Shown here piece after piece: positions 36,536 to 45,088 of a DNA stretch of 64,000 bases. A model generated the notes under the pieces. The model was given only the letters and a program-made list of their open reading frames with translations, had not been told where the DNA came from and did no database searches. Position 1 is the first letter of the stretch, and each line of letters begins with the position of its first letter. The stretch lies in the NCBI RefSeq assembly GCF_037203765.1, contig NZ_JBBCAS010000005.1, positions 239,783 through 303,782 on the forward strand, in the 5' to 3' direction. The translations under genes were made by a program, and so were the position numbers. Source of the DNA: Sediminicola sp037203765. GTDB taxonomy: Bacteria > Bacteroidota > Bacteroidia > Flavobacteriales > Flavobacteriaceae.

Positions 36536-37534
36536 TTATAATTTATGTGGTAAAAATGGATAATCCTTTTGCTCGTATACCATATCGTACAATTGCTGTA
36601 CTGGCGGATAGTCCGATTCGTCTGCAAATTTCTCGCATTCGGTAACCAAGTCCTTTACGCGCTTATTGATTTTCTTGATCTCATCATCGGAAGCGTATTT
36701 GTTTTCCTTAATGATTTCGAGAACTTGATTTATCGGGTCAATTTTCTTGTATTCCTCAACCTCATCCTTTGTCCTGTAATGCTGGGCATCGGACATGGAA
36801 TGACCTCTATATCTGTAGGTCTTCATTTCCAAAAATGTTGGTCCACCACCACTTCTGGCTCTTTCCACTGCCTTACTTACTTCCTTTGCCACAGTTTCAG
36901 GATCCATTCCGTCTACCGGACCGCAAGGCATTTCATAGCCCAAGCCCAATTTCCAGATGTCGGTTGAAAAAGAGGTTCTGGCCACTGAGGTACCCATGGC
37001 ATAACCGTTGTTTTCACAGATGAAGACAACCGGTAATTTCCATAGCATGGCAAGGTTAAAACTTTCGTGCAAAGATCCCTGTCTTACCGCACCATCACCC
37101 ATATAACAAAGGGTCACGGCATCTCTCTTAAAATATTTATCCGCAAAAGCCATCCCAGCTCCCAAAGGAATCTGGCCGCCAACAATTCCGTGGCCACCAT
37201 AAAATCCTTTTTCTTTGGAGAAGATATGCATTGATCCTCCCATTCCTTTAGAGGTACCTGTCACCTTACCGTACAATTCCGCCATCACATTCCTTGGGTC
37301 TACACCCATTCCTATCGGTTGTACGTGGTTCCGGTAAGCCGTGATCATCTTATCCTTGGAAAGGTCCATGGCATGCAGGGAACCGGCCAAAACTGCCTCT
37401 TGCCCATTGTACAAGTGCAAAAAGCCCCTAACTTTTTGTTGAATATAGACGGCGGCAAGTTTATCCTCAAATTTTCTCCAGAACAACATGTCCTCATACC
37501 ACTTAAGGTAGACTTCTTTGGTTATTTTTTTCAT
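36536..37534 (-). CDS. pdhA: Pyruvate dehydrogenase E1 component subunit alpha
   Basis: A 332-residue E1 alpha with the thiamine diphosphate motif GDGAVRQGSLHESFNLAML ending in ENNGYAMGT, and a phosphorylation-loop-like YRYRGHSMSD. It decarboxylates pyruvate with the beta subunit. pdhA and pdhC form one operon with a -7 element at 37575-37582. Confidence 0.95.
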   Translation of the reverse strand: MKKITKEVYLKWYEDMLFWRKFEDKLAAVYIQQKVRGFLHLYNGQEAVLAGSLHAMDLSKDKMITAYRNHVQPIGMGVDPRNVMAELYGKVTGTSKGMGGSMHIFSKEKGFYGGHGIVGGQIPLGAGMAFADKYFKRDAVTLCYMGDGAVRQGSLHESFNLAMLWKLPVVFICENNGYAMGTSVARTSFSTDIWKLGLGYEMPCGPVDGMDPETVAKEVSKAVERARSGGGPTFLEMKTYRYRGHSMSDAQHYRTKDEVEEYKKIDPINQVLEIIKENKYASDDEIKKINKRVKDLVTECEKFADESDYPPVQQLYDMVYEQKDYPFLPHKL

Positions 37535-37574
37535 TAATTCAGTATTTATTGAAGCTTATGTATCAAACAAGAAA

Positions 37575-37582
37575 CAAAAATA
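37575..37582 (-). promoter_or_regulatory. -7 element of the pdhA-pdhC promoter
   Basis: The minus strand reads TATTTTTG, an exact TAnnTTTG match 40 nt before the pdhA ATG. Confidence 0.5.
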
Positions 37583-37697
37583 CACATAAAAACAATAGAG
37601 AAAAAAAATTGAAGAAAAAGCTAACAAGAAACCACAAAAAGATTGCAAAAATCGATTTGAAGTTGGTTAAATCCACGCTATGGCACCTAATTTGGGA

Positions 37698-38183
37698 TCA
37701 ACCCAAAAAAGACTTGCCAAATGCCAAGGGTAGAATATCCCCAATGGAATTGCATTTTATGACCTCACCGGTCTCGCCCATCAGCATGAGCTGTATGGGA
37801 GTCTCTTGTTTCTGTTCATATTCGGAAATGGCCTGCCTACAATTGCCACAAGGCGCTGCTGGCTCATTGACAACATACTTTACCGAAGTTGCCGTTATGG
37901 CTATGGCCTTGATGGACACACCAGGATATTTTGCTCCTGCATAGAATACAGCAACTCTCTCCGCACAAAGACCGGATGGATAAGAGGCATTTTCCTGGTT
38001 GTTGCCAATTACAATCTCACCATTGTCCAACAAAACAGCCGCACCCACCAAAAAATTGGAATATGGCGCATAAGCATTGCTTCTGGACGAAATTGCCGCT
38101 TTCATGAGTTTTTGGTCTTCCAATGACAAATCATCGAAGTTATCAAAAACGGTCATCTCAAAGGAAATGGTTTGTTGTCTCAA
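37698..38183 (-). CDS. cdd: Cytidine deaminase
   Basis: A 161-residue zinc enzyme. CAERVA carries the first zinc Cys and catalytic Glu, PCGNCRQ the other two Cys, and NAYAPYSNFLVGAA the nucleoside site. It deaminates cytidine and deoxycytidine in pyrimidine salvage. An 11-residue N-terminal extension precedes the usual start. It lies between porV and pdhA, a common flavobacterial arrangement. Confidence 0.94.
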   Translation of the reverse strand: MRQQTISFEMTVFDNFDDLSLEDQKLMKAAISSRSNAYAPYSNFLVGAAVLLDNGEIVIGNNQENASYPSGLCAERVAVFYAGAKYPGVSIKAIAITATSVKYVVNEPAAPCGNCRQAISEYEQKQETPIQLMLMGETGEVIKCNSIGDILPLAFGKSFLG

Positions 38184-38251
38184 CGAAATATATTATAAGG
38201 ATTGATGTGTGGTTCCAAAGATACTATAACCAAATAGAACCCTTTATTGGA

Positions 38252-39397
38252 TTAATCGTTAAAAAATTCCTCCCCTAAATTAAACGTAAGGGAAAATCGA
38301 AGCGTATTCTCCAATGGGTTTTTCACCTTCGAAGAAGAGAACAGGTAAGAAAGGTCTATTTGGGTAGCCTTAAATTGGAATCCTGCTCCTAACGTGAAGA
38401 ATTTTCTGGATCCCTTATCCTCGCTCTCATTAAAATAACCGGTACGCAACATAAAGGAATTTTGGTATACGTATTCCAAGCCCAAGGCCCAGGTAACCTC
38501 TTTTAGTTCCTCGCTGAATCCATCGGGTGCATCCCCAAAGGATTCGAACACTCCACTGAAGAAACCTATTTTTTGATATTCTTCATTATCGGCTGAATCA
38601 ACATCCCCATCACCATCAAAGTCCCTAGGGGTCGGTACCAATAATTTATTGAATTCTGAAGTAATCCCCAATACGTTGTCTTGATCTAAAATAAAATCAA
38701 ATCCAGCTCCAAACTTCAGGTTGGTCGGCAAAAAGTTGCCTTGCCCGCCTTGGTCATAAGCTATTTTACCCCCGAGATTGGACACATTGAAACCAGCCCT
38801 CCATCTACCATCAAAATTATTATAGGCAATTTCCCTAGAACGATAATAACCGGCCACATCAACAGCAAAGGAACTTGCTGCTTGGGAGTCTGCCCCCGCT
38901 TCGTCCTGAAATTTCAAATTTGAACTGATGAATCTACCGCCCACGGCCATAGAGAAAGTCTGACTCAACTTAAGGGAATAAGAACCGTCCAATGCTACTT
39001 CGTTTGGTTTGGCGGTTGTACCGGGATCATTGGCAAACTGTCGCAGCTCTATTTCACCCAAGGTAAAATAGCGCAAGCTCAAGGCAAAAGCACTTCTATC
39101 GTTCAACTTATTGTAATAGCCTGCATTCAAAAGGGCTATGTCGGTAATTATGCTCTCTAGATATGGGGTATAGCTCAACCCTATTCCCATTTTTCGTTCT
39201 GCAAAGGCAAACTTGGCAGGGTTCCATTGCTGGGAAAAGGCATCTGTAGAAGTTGCAACACCCATATCTCCCATACCGGCTGCACGTGCGTCTGCGGCAA
39301 TAGTCAAAAAGGGTACCGCAGTGGTGATTACCCTATCTTCTTGGGCAGATATTTTACATACCAATGCCAGTAACGTAAGCGTCAAAATTTTTTTCAT
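38252..39397 (-). CDS. porV: Type IX secretion system outer-membrane protein PorV
   Basis: A 381-residue outer-membrane beta-barrel of the FadL type: signal peptide 1-18 (ends at KISAQ), then RVITTAVPFLTIAADARAAG and GMGDMGVATSTDAFSQQWNP, the PorV signature, with a terminal Phe-containing strand (FSLTFNLGEEF). PorV (LptO) carries T9SS cargo to the PorU sortase. In gliding flavobacteria porU normally adjoins porV; here the next gene is gldJ. Confidence 0.93.
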   Translation of the reverse strand: MKKILTLTLLALVCKISAQEDRVITTAVPFLTIAADARAAGMGDMGVATSTDAFSQQWNPAKFAFAERKMGIGLSYTPYLESIITDIALLNAGYYNKLNDRSAFALSLRYFTLGEIELRQFANDPGTTAKPNEVALDGSYSLKLSQTFSMAVGGRFISSNLKFQDEAGADSQAASSFAVDVAGYYRSREIAYNNFDGRWRAGFNVSNLGGKIAYDQGGQGNFLPTNLKFGAGFDFILDQDNVLGITSEFNKLLVPTPRDFDGDGDVDSADNEEYQKIGFFSGVFESFGDAPDGFSEELKEVTWALGLEYVYQNSFMLRTGYFNESEDKGSRKFFTLGAGFQFKATQIDLSYLFSSSKVKNPLENTLRFSLTFNLGEEFFND

Positions 39398-39827
39398 TTT
39401 CTACTTTTGATTAAGCTAGTTCTCAAAAATGCTCAATTTATTCGAATAACTAAAATAAATTAGTTGTATTACAACTTAACGAACATTTCGACGATATCTT
39501 ATGTCCTTTTAAAAAAAGATTGGTAATAATTGATTATTATCAATTAACCAGCCCACATATTTCTATTTTTGCATCCCAAAAAAACTGCAATTTTCACAAA
39601 AAGAATAGGGATCATTCATACTATTCCTGGCTTTATGCCGTTATGAATTTTGAAAACATTCGTCATAGGCAATGGAATGGTCAGAATTAATGAAAAAAAA
39701 TGGAAATGCGTAAAATATTATACGCTTATCATCGTTCTTATAGCCAAATGCGAATCATTTTAATTAATAATACGAATCCCAAACTACTTTATAGCAGTTT
39801 ATATTTTTTTGAACTCAAGTCCTAATT
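39398..39827. other. Divergent intergenic region between porV and gldJ
   Basis: 430 bp without a gene. It holds an exact -7 element for gldJ (39564-39571), leaving a leader of about 250 nt, and a weaker one for porV. No porU-like fragment is seen in any frame; the longest frames are under 20 residues. Confidence 0.6.
39564..39571 (+). promoter_or_regulatory. -7 element of the gldJ promoter
   Basis: TATTTTTG followed by CA, an exact TAnnTTTG match, 257 nt before the gldJ ATG. Confidence 0.5.
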
Positions 39828-41489
39828 ATGAAAAAACAATTTATCAAAGTTGTACTCTCTTGTATCGTTGTAGCAGGAAGTTTTACCAGTTGTAGTAAAA
39901 GTTCCTCATCAAAGAATACGTCCAGAGCCACAGGCTGGAAAATCAATGACAAAGAAGGTGGTTTCCAGTTCAATTCAGACTTTAAGGAGCAGGAAACGGC
40001 CCCTGGTCTTGTTTTTGTTGAAGGTGGAACTTTTACCAAGGGTAAAGTACAAGATGATGTGATGCACGATTGGAACAATACGGCTACCTCACAACATGTC
40101 CAGTCTTTCTATATGGATGAGACCGAGGTTACCAATGTCATGTATCTGGAATATTTGGACTATCTAAAAAGTGTTTACCCTCCAGACAACCCTCAATATG
40201 CACACATTTATACCGGCGCATTGCCAGATACCCTAGTGTGGAGAAACAGATTGGGTTTCAATGAGACCATGACCAATAACTACCTGCGTCATCCTGCATA
40301 TGCGGAATACCCAGTGGTAGGTGTAAATTGGGTACAGGCCACACAATTTGCCGAATGGAGAACTGACCGTGTCAACGAAGTTATGTTGGAGCGCGAAGGT
40401 TACTTGGCCGAGGAAGCCAAATATAAGGCCCTTGAGGGGGAAGGTGATGGCACCTTCAGTACAGAGGCGTATTTGATGAGACCAGAGTCTGTTTACAACG
40501 GCAGCATTGATTCTCTTCAAGGAAAAAAGCAAAAAGATTCTGTGAATGTATTTGCCAAAAGAAGTAGCGGTATTATTTTACCAGAATATAGGTTACCTAC
40601 GGAAACTGAATGGGAATATGCTGCACAGGCACAGATAGGATCTAGGGAATACAACAATTATAGAGGAAGAAAAAAATATCCTTGGGAGGGTGATTACACC
40701 AGAAACGGACAAAGAGTAGGTAGAGGTGACCAATTGGCCAACTTTAAACAAGGAAAAGGTGATTACGGCGGAATTGCCGGATGGTCAGATGACGGTGCGG
40801 ATATTACTGCGGAAGTGAAATCGTACAAAGCCAATGATTTTGGACTATATGACATGGCAGGTAACGTTTCCGAATGGGTTGCTGACGTCTATAGACCTAT
40901 TGTGGATGACGAAGTAAGTGACTTCAACTACTACAGAGGTAACGTTTATATGAAGTCTGCCATAGGCGAAGACGGAAAAGTCAATGTCCTTAGGGATGAA
41001 ATAGTATACGATACGTTGCCCAATGGAAAAATTGTAGCGGTAAACCTACCAGGCGAAGTTAAAATGGTTCCGGTTGATGAGCAGGAAACATATTTAAGAA
41101 CCAATTTCTCCTCCAGTGACAACAGAGGCTATAGGGACGGTGAACCGGGCTCTACAAGATACTACGACCAGTTCAGTGACGACGATGAGGATGCGAACAA
41201 AAAGAAAATGTACAATTCCCCTAAGCACAAGATTGAAGTTGATTCTATCGGAAAATTAGTCGGAAAATACGATAAATCCAATGACAGAAACACTTTGATA
41301 AACGATGAAGTACGCGTTTTCAAAGGAGGATCTTGGAGAGATAGAGCTTACTGGTTGGATCCTGCCCAGCGCAGATACATGCCACAGTACATGGCAACCG
41401 ATTATATCGGTTTCAGATGCGCCATGTCTAGAGTAGGTTCCAAATCGAAGGACAAAAACAAAACGGTAAGAGCTAAAAAAGCAAAGTAA
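39828..41489 (+). CDS. gldJ: Gliding motility lipoprotein GldJ
   Basis: A 553-residue lipoprotein with lipobox FTSC (Cys22). The body is an FGE-sulfatase fold: VFVEGGTFTKG, MDETEVTNVMYLEYL, VVGVNWVQATQFAEW, LPTETEWEYAAQ and a C-terminal GGSWRDRAYWLDPAQRRYM. Unlike true formylglycine-generating enzymes it has no visible paired catalytic Cys. GldJ is needed for T9SS-linked gliding and stabilises GldK. It has its own terminator and no porU neighbour. Confidence 0.95.
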   Translation: MKKQFIKVVLSCIVVAGSFTSCSKSSSSKNTSRATGWKINDKEGGFQFNSDFKEQETAPGLVFVEGGTFTKGKVQDDVMHDWNNTATSQHVQSFYMDETEVTNVMYLEYLDYLKSVYPPDNPQYAHIYTGALPDTLVWRNRLGFNETMTNNYLRHPAYAEYPVVGVNWVQATQFAEWRTDRVNEVMLEREGYLAEEAKYKALEGEGDGTFSTEAYLMRPESVYNGSIDSLQGKKQKDSVNVFAKRSSGIILPEYRLPTETEWEYAAQAQIGSREYNNYRGRKKYPWEGDYTRNGQRVGRGDQLANFKQGKGDYGGIAGWSDDGADITAEVKSYKANDFGLYDMAGNVSEWVADVYRPIVDDEVSDFNYYRGNVYMKSAIGEDGKVNVLRDEIVYDTLPNGKIVAVNLPGEVKMVPVDEQETYLRTNFSSSDNRGYRDGEPGSTRYYDQFSDDDEDANKKKMYNSPKHKIEVDSIGKLVGKYDKSNDRNTLINDEVRVFKGGSWRDRAYWLDPAQRRYMPQYMATDYIGFRCAMSRVGSKSKDKNKTVRAKKAK

Positions 41490-41508
41490 ACTTATTGCCA
41501 CATAAAAT

Positions 41509-41537
41509 AAAAAGCCCTGTTCACAGGGCTTTTTTTA
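41509..41537 (+). terminator. Intrinsic terminator of gldJ
   Basis: AAAGCCCTGT/ACAGGGCTTT with a 2-nt loop and a T run, 20 nt after the gldJ stop. Confidence 0.85.
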
Positions 41538-42104
41538 TGCCCCAAATTTAATGAACGTTGATGTACATATGAACTCTCCCATACAATACAAGCCCTTTCC
41601 CTACGCCATCCTGTTCTTTATGAACCAGAGGTGCTCAATATTAGCGATCCATACAACAGATTAAGCTGCTGTTCCCTAGTTAGATTCTCACTTTACCCTA
41701 CCAAATTTAATGAGCGAAGTGCACCATGTTGTTCGTATCATATTGCCTTGCTTCCCGCATCAACACATGCCACCTATTTCCCGTAAAGAACACCAATAGA
41801 ATCATTTAGCGCTTAATGCCATCCTCTTCATCTGCAAACCTCCCGTACGTGGTCCCCGCCCTATCCCTATTACCAAAACAGCACTCACGACTATAAAGGT
41901 CTTTTAAACCGACCTCTGTTGGTACATAATCCTTAAAATTGGTCACAAAAAATATTTAGAGGTGAAATTCCAATGTATATGCTTCCATCCCGAGAATCAA
42001 AAACCATCGAAAACTAAAATTTCAACATTCTGGTCATCAACAAATTAACCCGAATCTTATCGATGTAATTCGCACTTTATCCGGTCAGAAACCATCACAG
42101 AATT

Positions 42105-42135
42105 GCATTTCGTCTAAATAAACCTGCATTTCGTC
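42105..42135 (+). promoter_or_regulatory. 21-bp-period direct repeats upstream of small peptide gene 1
   Basis: GCATTTCGTC occurs at 42105-42114 and again at 42126-42135, exactly 21 bp apart. Direct repeats about two helical turns apart are the known pattern for LytTR-family response regulators. A TATAGT hexamer follows at 42168, where a promoter would be expected. Confidence 0.55.
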
Positions 42136-42247
42136 GAATATTACCAATATTATGTAGGAATCCCCTTTATAGTAAAAGCAACAATAATGAACAAGCGTTC
42201 ACTTTTATATTAACAAACTAAGTTTAACATTTAAATATCCCCAAGTC

Positions 42248-42418
42248 ATGAAAAACGTATTATTGATCAGAGAAATTTATTCGGAAGCTTTTAGAAATTT
42301 AGGAAGCAAGTTCACAAAACATTCATTTAAAGCTCTAGCAGTTTTGTTTGCTTCCAGTTATTTAATTGCATTATACGCATTGGTTTTTAGGATTTCCACG
42401 GGTTTTGCTTTTGAGTAG
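42248..42418 (+). CDS. 56-residue membrane peptide, copy 1
   Basis: A 56-residue protein too short for standard gene calling. It has a charged N-terminus (MKNVLLIREIYSEAFRNLG), a membrane-length hydrophobic stretch (about 29-48) and an STGFAFE tail. Copy 2 at 42776 is 75 % identical (42 of 56 residues) with no gaps, and differences are mostly conservative, so both are under selection as protein. From memory it resembles a small flavobacterial family filed as DUF6747; this is not verified. Function is unknown; a regulated membrane peptide is the simplest reading. It has its own terminator. Confidence 0.82.
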   Translation: MKNVLLIREIYSEAFRNLGSKFTKHSFKALAVLFASSYLIALYALVFRISTGFAFE

Positions 42419-42442
42419 GATTAAAAGCAAAGGGTTTTGTAG

Positions 42443-42470
42443 AAACGTCCCCACTGGGGACGTTTTTTTA
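42443..42470 (+). terminator. Terminator of small peptide gene 1
   Basis: AACGTCCCC/GGGGACGTT with a 3-nt loop and seven T residues, 25 nt past the stop. Confidence 0.85.
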
Positions 42471-42644
42471 TTTATAAGAAACTCATCCCCATTTTGCACA
42501 TGGATGATTAATTAAGTTGCCAACTGCCCAAACCTACCCTACAAAGTGCTTTATTGACTTCCTGCCCAGGGTTAACAAACGTATTATCAGTCATTTATGA
42601 TTCCCCCTCAACGATATAAATCACCGATTAACCGTAGGGTTTTC

Positions 42645-42675
42645 GTATTTCAACCCCCATAAAGTGCATTTCATC
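42645..42675 (+). promoter_or_regulatory. 21-bp-period direct repeats upstream of small peptide gene 2
   Basis: GTATTTCAAC (42645-42654) and GCATTTCATC (42666-42675) are 21 bp apart and correspond in place to the repeats of copy 1; the first is more degenerate. A TATATA hexamer follows at 42710. Confidence 0.5.
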
Positions 42676-42775
42676 GAAATTATCCAATAATATGTAAGAA
42701 TCGCCCTTCTATATACAGGACAACATGTTAACAACTGTTCATCTAAATATTAACATAACTAAATATCCCCATATT

Positions 42776-42946
42776 ATGAAAAACGTATTATTAATTAAAG
42801 AGATTTATTTTGAAGCTTTCAAAAATTTGGGAAGCAAGATTGCAAAACATTCTTTTAAGGCTTTGGCATTGTTTTGTGCATCTACTTACTTCATAGCACT
42901 TTATGCATTCGCCTTTAGGGTTTCTACAGGTTTTGCTTTTGATTAG
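42776..42946 (+). CDS. 56-residue membrane peptide, copy 2
   Basis: The paralogue of the gene at 42248, same length, 75 % identical, with a single membrane stretch (about 29-48) and an STGFAFD tail. The start is the Met aligned to copy 1; an upstream in-frame Met at 42725 lies in the leader, which aligns to non-coding sequence of copy 1. It also has its own terminator and LytTR-like repeats. The pair may be a stress or signalling peptide or a type I toxin-like peptide; no antisense promoter is visible opposite either copy. Confidence 0.82.
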   Translation: MKNVLLIKEIYFEAFKNLGSKIAKHSFKALALFCASTYFIALYAFAFRVSTGFAFD

Positions 42947-42970
42947 GGTACAAAAGCAATAGGTTTCGGT

Positions 42971-43005
42971 AAAAGAACACTCCATCTGGGGTGTTCTTTT
43001 TATTT
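42971..43005 (+). terminator. Terminator of small peptide gene 2
   Basis: AAAAGAACACTCC pairs with GGGGTGTTCTTTT (one wobble), 4-nt loop, T-rich tail, 24 nt after the stop. Confidence 0.8.
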
Positions 43006-43186
43006 ACGGCCAAGTCAAAGGCAGGTGGCGAAAGAATACTTCTGAGAAGATCGGTTTCAAAGCCTACACCTTTCTAGCATGGTCAATCTAAGAAATTGAA
43101 TAAATTTACTATCCAAAAAAAGCATGGTTTTTCCTTTTTGGTTTTATCTTGCCTTGGATTTACAAACACACTATTACGGCCACCAA

Positions 43187-44461
43187 ATGAGCATACAAGA
43201 ACTACATAGGATATTCATGGAATATCCAACAGTAAGCACAGATACCCGAAAAATAACAGATCGATGTCTCTTTTTTGCACTGAAGGGAGATAATTTCGAC
43301 GGAAATAAATATGCAAAAGAAGCCATAACCAAAGGCGCTCGTTATGCCATTGTGGACAATAGCGATTATCATGTTCCTGGGGAAACCATATTGGTAGAGG
43401 ACGTTTTGAAAACCCTGCAGGAACTTGGGAACTATCATCGGAATTATTGTCCGGCAAAAATCATAGCCCTTACAGGCAGCAATGGCAAAACCACCACAAA
43501 AGAATTGATCAATGCCGTGCTTTCAAAAGGATACAAAACCGTGGCTACCAAAGGCAACCTTAATAATCCCATAGGAGTTCCTTTGACACTTTTGAGTATC
43601 ACACCGGAAACTGAATTGGCCATTATTGAAATGGGTGCCAACCATATATTGGAAATACAATTTTTGTGTAGTTTGGCGGAGCCCGATTTTGGTTATATCA
43701 CCAACTTTGGCAAAGCACATATTGAAGGATTTGGAAGTGCGGAAGGGGTTATTATAGGGAAAAGTGAACTTTACCAATTTCTGATGGGGCATATGGGCAC
43801 TATTTTTTTCAATGGCGATGATCCCATCCAAAGGGAAAAACTAAAGGATTATTCCAAAAAATCCGGTTTCAGCCAAGTAAATACTGAATTGTATCGCATA
43901 ATTAATTTGGGGGCCAATCCCTTTGTGGAACTGGAAGTCAATGGTACCAAAATAAAATCCAATCTAATAGGCAGCTATAACTTCACCAATTGCAGCGTTG
44001 CAGTTCTGATAGGTCATTATTTTAAAATACCCCTGTCAGAAATTAAAAATGCCATAGAAGGTTACCAACCGCAGAACAACAGGTCACAGATCATCCATAA
44101 AAACGAAAACCAAATTATTCTTGATGCCTATAACGCCAATCCTACCAGTATGAAAGCAGCTTTGGAAAACTTCGATGTCATGGAAGCCCACCATAAAATT
44201 GTTTTTATAGGGGATATGTTCGAACTTGGAGAAACCGCTGCCAAAGAACACCAGTTCATTGCCGACCTGGCGGCGTCATCGAAATTTGAAAAAGTATACC
44301 TGATCGGGGAGAATTTTTACAAGACCGAAAGCGACCTGCAAAAATTCAGAACTTTTGATGAATTAGCCAAGCACCTAAAAAACAATCCCCCAAAACAAGC
44401 CAGCATCCTTATCAAAGGATCCAGGGGAATGGCACTGGAGCGAATATTGGATATCATATAG
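43187..44461 (+). CDS. murF: UDP-MurNAc-tripeptide--D-alanyl-D-alanine ligase
   Basis: A 424-residue Mur ligase. ALTGSNGKTTTKELI is the ATP loop, VSTDTRKITDRCLFFALKG the UDP-MurNAc segment, and DAYNANPTSMKAAL the signature of MurF. It adds D-Ala-D-Ala in the last cytoplasmic step of the peptidoglycan precursor. The start is MSIQELHRIF; the 21-residue extension (from 43124) is unlike family members. Usual neighbour of gldJ in flavobacteria, here separated by the two peptide genes. Confidence 0.95.
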   Translation: MSIQELHRIFMEYPTVSTDTRKITDRCLFFALKGDNFDGNKYAKEAITKGARYAIVDNSDYHVPGETILVEDVLKTLQELGNYHRNYCPAKIIALTGSNGKTTTKELINAVLSKGYKTVATKGNLNNPIGVPLTLLSITPETELAIIEMGANHILEIQFLCSLAEPDFGYITNFGKAHIEGFGSAEGVIIGKSELYQFLMGHMGTIFFNGDDPIQREKLKDYSKKSGFSQVNTELYRIINLGANPFVELEVNGTKIKSNLIGSYNFTNCSVAVLIGHYFKIPLSEIKNAIEGYQPQNNRSQIIHKNENQIILDAYNANPTSMKAALENFDVMEAHHKIVFIGDMFELGETAAKEHQFIADLAASSKFEKVYLIGENFYKTESDLQKFRTFDELAKHLKNNPPKQASILIKGSRGMALERILDII

Positions 44462-44588
44462 CTTCATCAAATTTGGAAATACCTTCGGACAGCACATCCA
44501 TGATGTTATATTGTCTCTATCCGCAACCTAGGAACCGAAAACATTGACCTTTCCACGTCCATGGGAAAAACAAACTTGTCAAAAAACA

Positions 44589-44624
44589 AAAAATCCATCC
44601 CAAAGCTCTGGGATGGATTTTTTT
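44589..44624. terminator. Bidirectional terminator between murF and tRNA-Val
   Basis: AAATCCATCCCA/TGGGATGGATTT flanks a short loop with A and T runs, so it can serve murF and the minus-strand tRNA. Confidence 0.8.
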
Positions 44625-44628
44625 GAAG

Positions 44629-44703
44629 TGGGACATACTGGATTCGAACCAGTGACCTCTGCCCTGTCAAGGCAGCGCTCTAAACCAACTGAGCTAATAC
44701 CCC
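44629..44703 (-). tRNA. tRNA-Val(GAC)
   Basis: On the minus strand a full cloverleaf folds: acceptor GGGGTAT/ATGTCCC (two wobble pairs), D-stem GCTC/GAGC, anticodon stem CTGCC/GGCAG, T-arm ACTGG-TTCGAAT-CCAGT. The loop TTGACAG gives anticodon GAC, reading GUC/GUU (valine). CCA is not encoded. The reversed-looking GTC (Asp) is excluded by the loop register. Confidence 0.92.
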
Positions 44704-45088
44704 CTTTATTGAGACTGCTAAAGTAAAACTTATTTTAGTTTTGAAAAACTATAAAATGCAGAACTTTGATTTAGTTTATCGTTCTGCCTACCGCATTCAA
44801 CCTTCGCAAAATAAAAGCATTTCCATATTTTATCCCCTGTACCATATACGAGACACAAATCTCCAAAAACTTACCGATACAAGGATTTACTGATCCGAGC
44901 CCATACCATTTTGGCCAGTCAACATGTAAAGAATAACCCTTATGACCATTCACAGATATCATTATAAACTGACGGCATCAGGTTTTCTTCCCATACCACT
45001 GCCAAATTTAATCGTTGGAAAATCCAAAAAATTCGTATATTTTAGGATGAACTTTATACAAGTTTCACAACTAATCGACAAATAAGGC
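44704..45088. other. Intergenic region upstream of the PfkB kinase gene
   Basis: 385 bp without a supported gene. A 63-codon minus-strand frame (44771-44962) has no recognisable features. The tRNA promoter (minus) and the kinase promoter (plus; TATATTTTAG near 45035) must lie here. Confidence 0.45.

Larger units (their letters stand above)
41490..42247. other. Intergenic region downstream of gldJ
   Basis: 758 bp without a convincing gene. It contains the gldJ terminator, two copies of a short CAAATTTAATGARCG motif (about 41543 and 41698) and the LytTR-like repeats and leader of the first small peptide gene. The 41540-42100 part has no recognisable function. Confidence 0.5.
42419..42775. other. 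Spacer between the two small peptide genes
   Basis: 357 bp with the terminator of copy 1 (42443-42470), then the LytTR-like repeats and leader of copy 2. About 42620-42775 aligns with the leader of copy 1, so the duplication includes the promoter. Confidence 0.6.

Noticed and set aside
41538..42100. Possible decayed third copy of the small peptide gene
   Set aside because: No peptide similarity in any frame; only short repeated words are seen.
42725..42775. N-terminal extension of the second small peptide
   Set aside because: The matching leader of copy 1 is not open in frame, and the alignment starts at the Met at 42776.
44629..44703. Reading this tRNA as tRNA-Asp
   Set aside because: The 7-nt loop TTGACAG places GAC, not GTC, at positions 34-36.
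44771..44962. 63-codon minus-strand frame in the intergenic region
   Set aside because: No recognisable domain or signal, no clear promoter, in a region that holds tRNA and kinase promoters.
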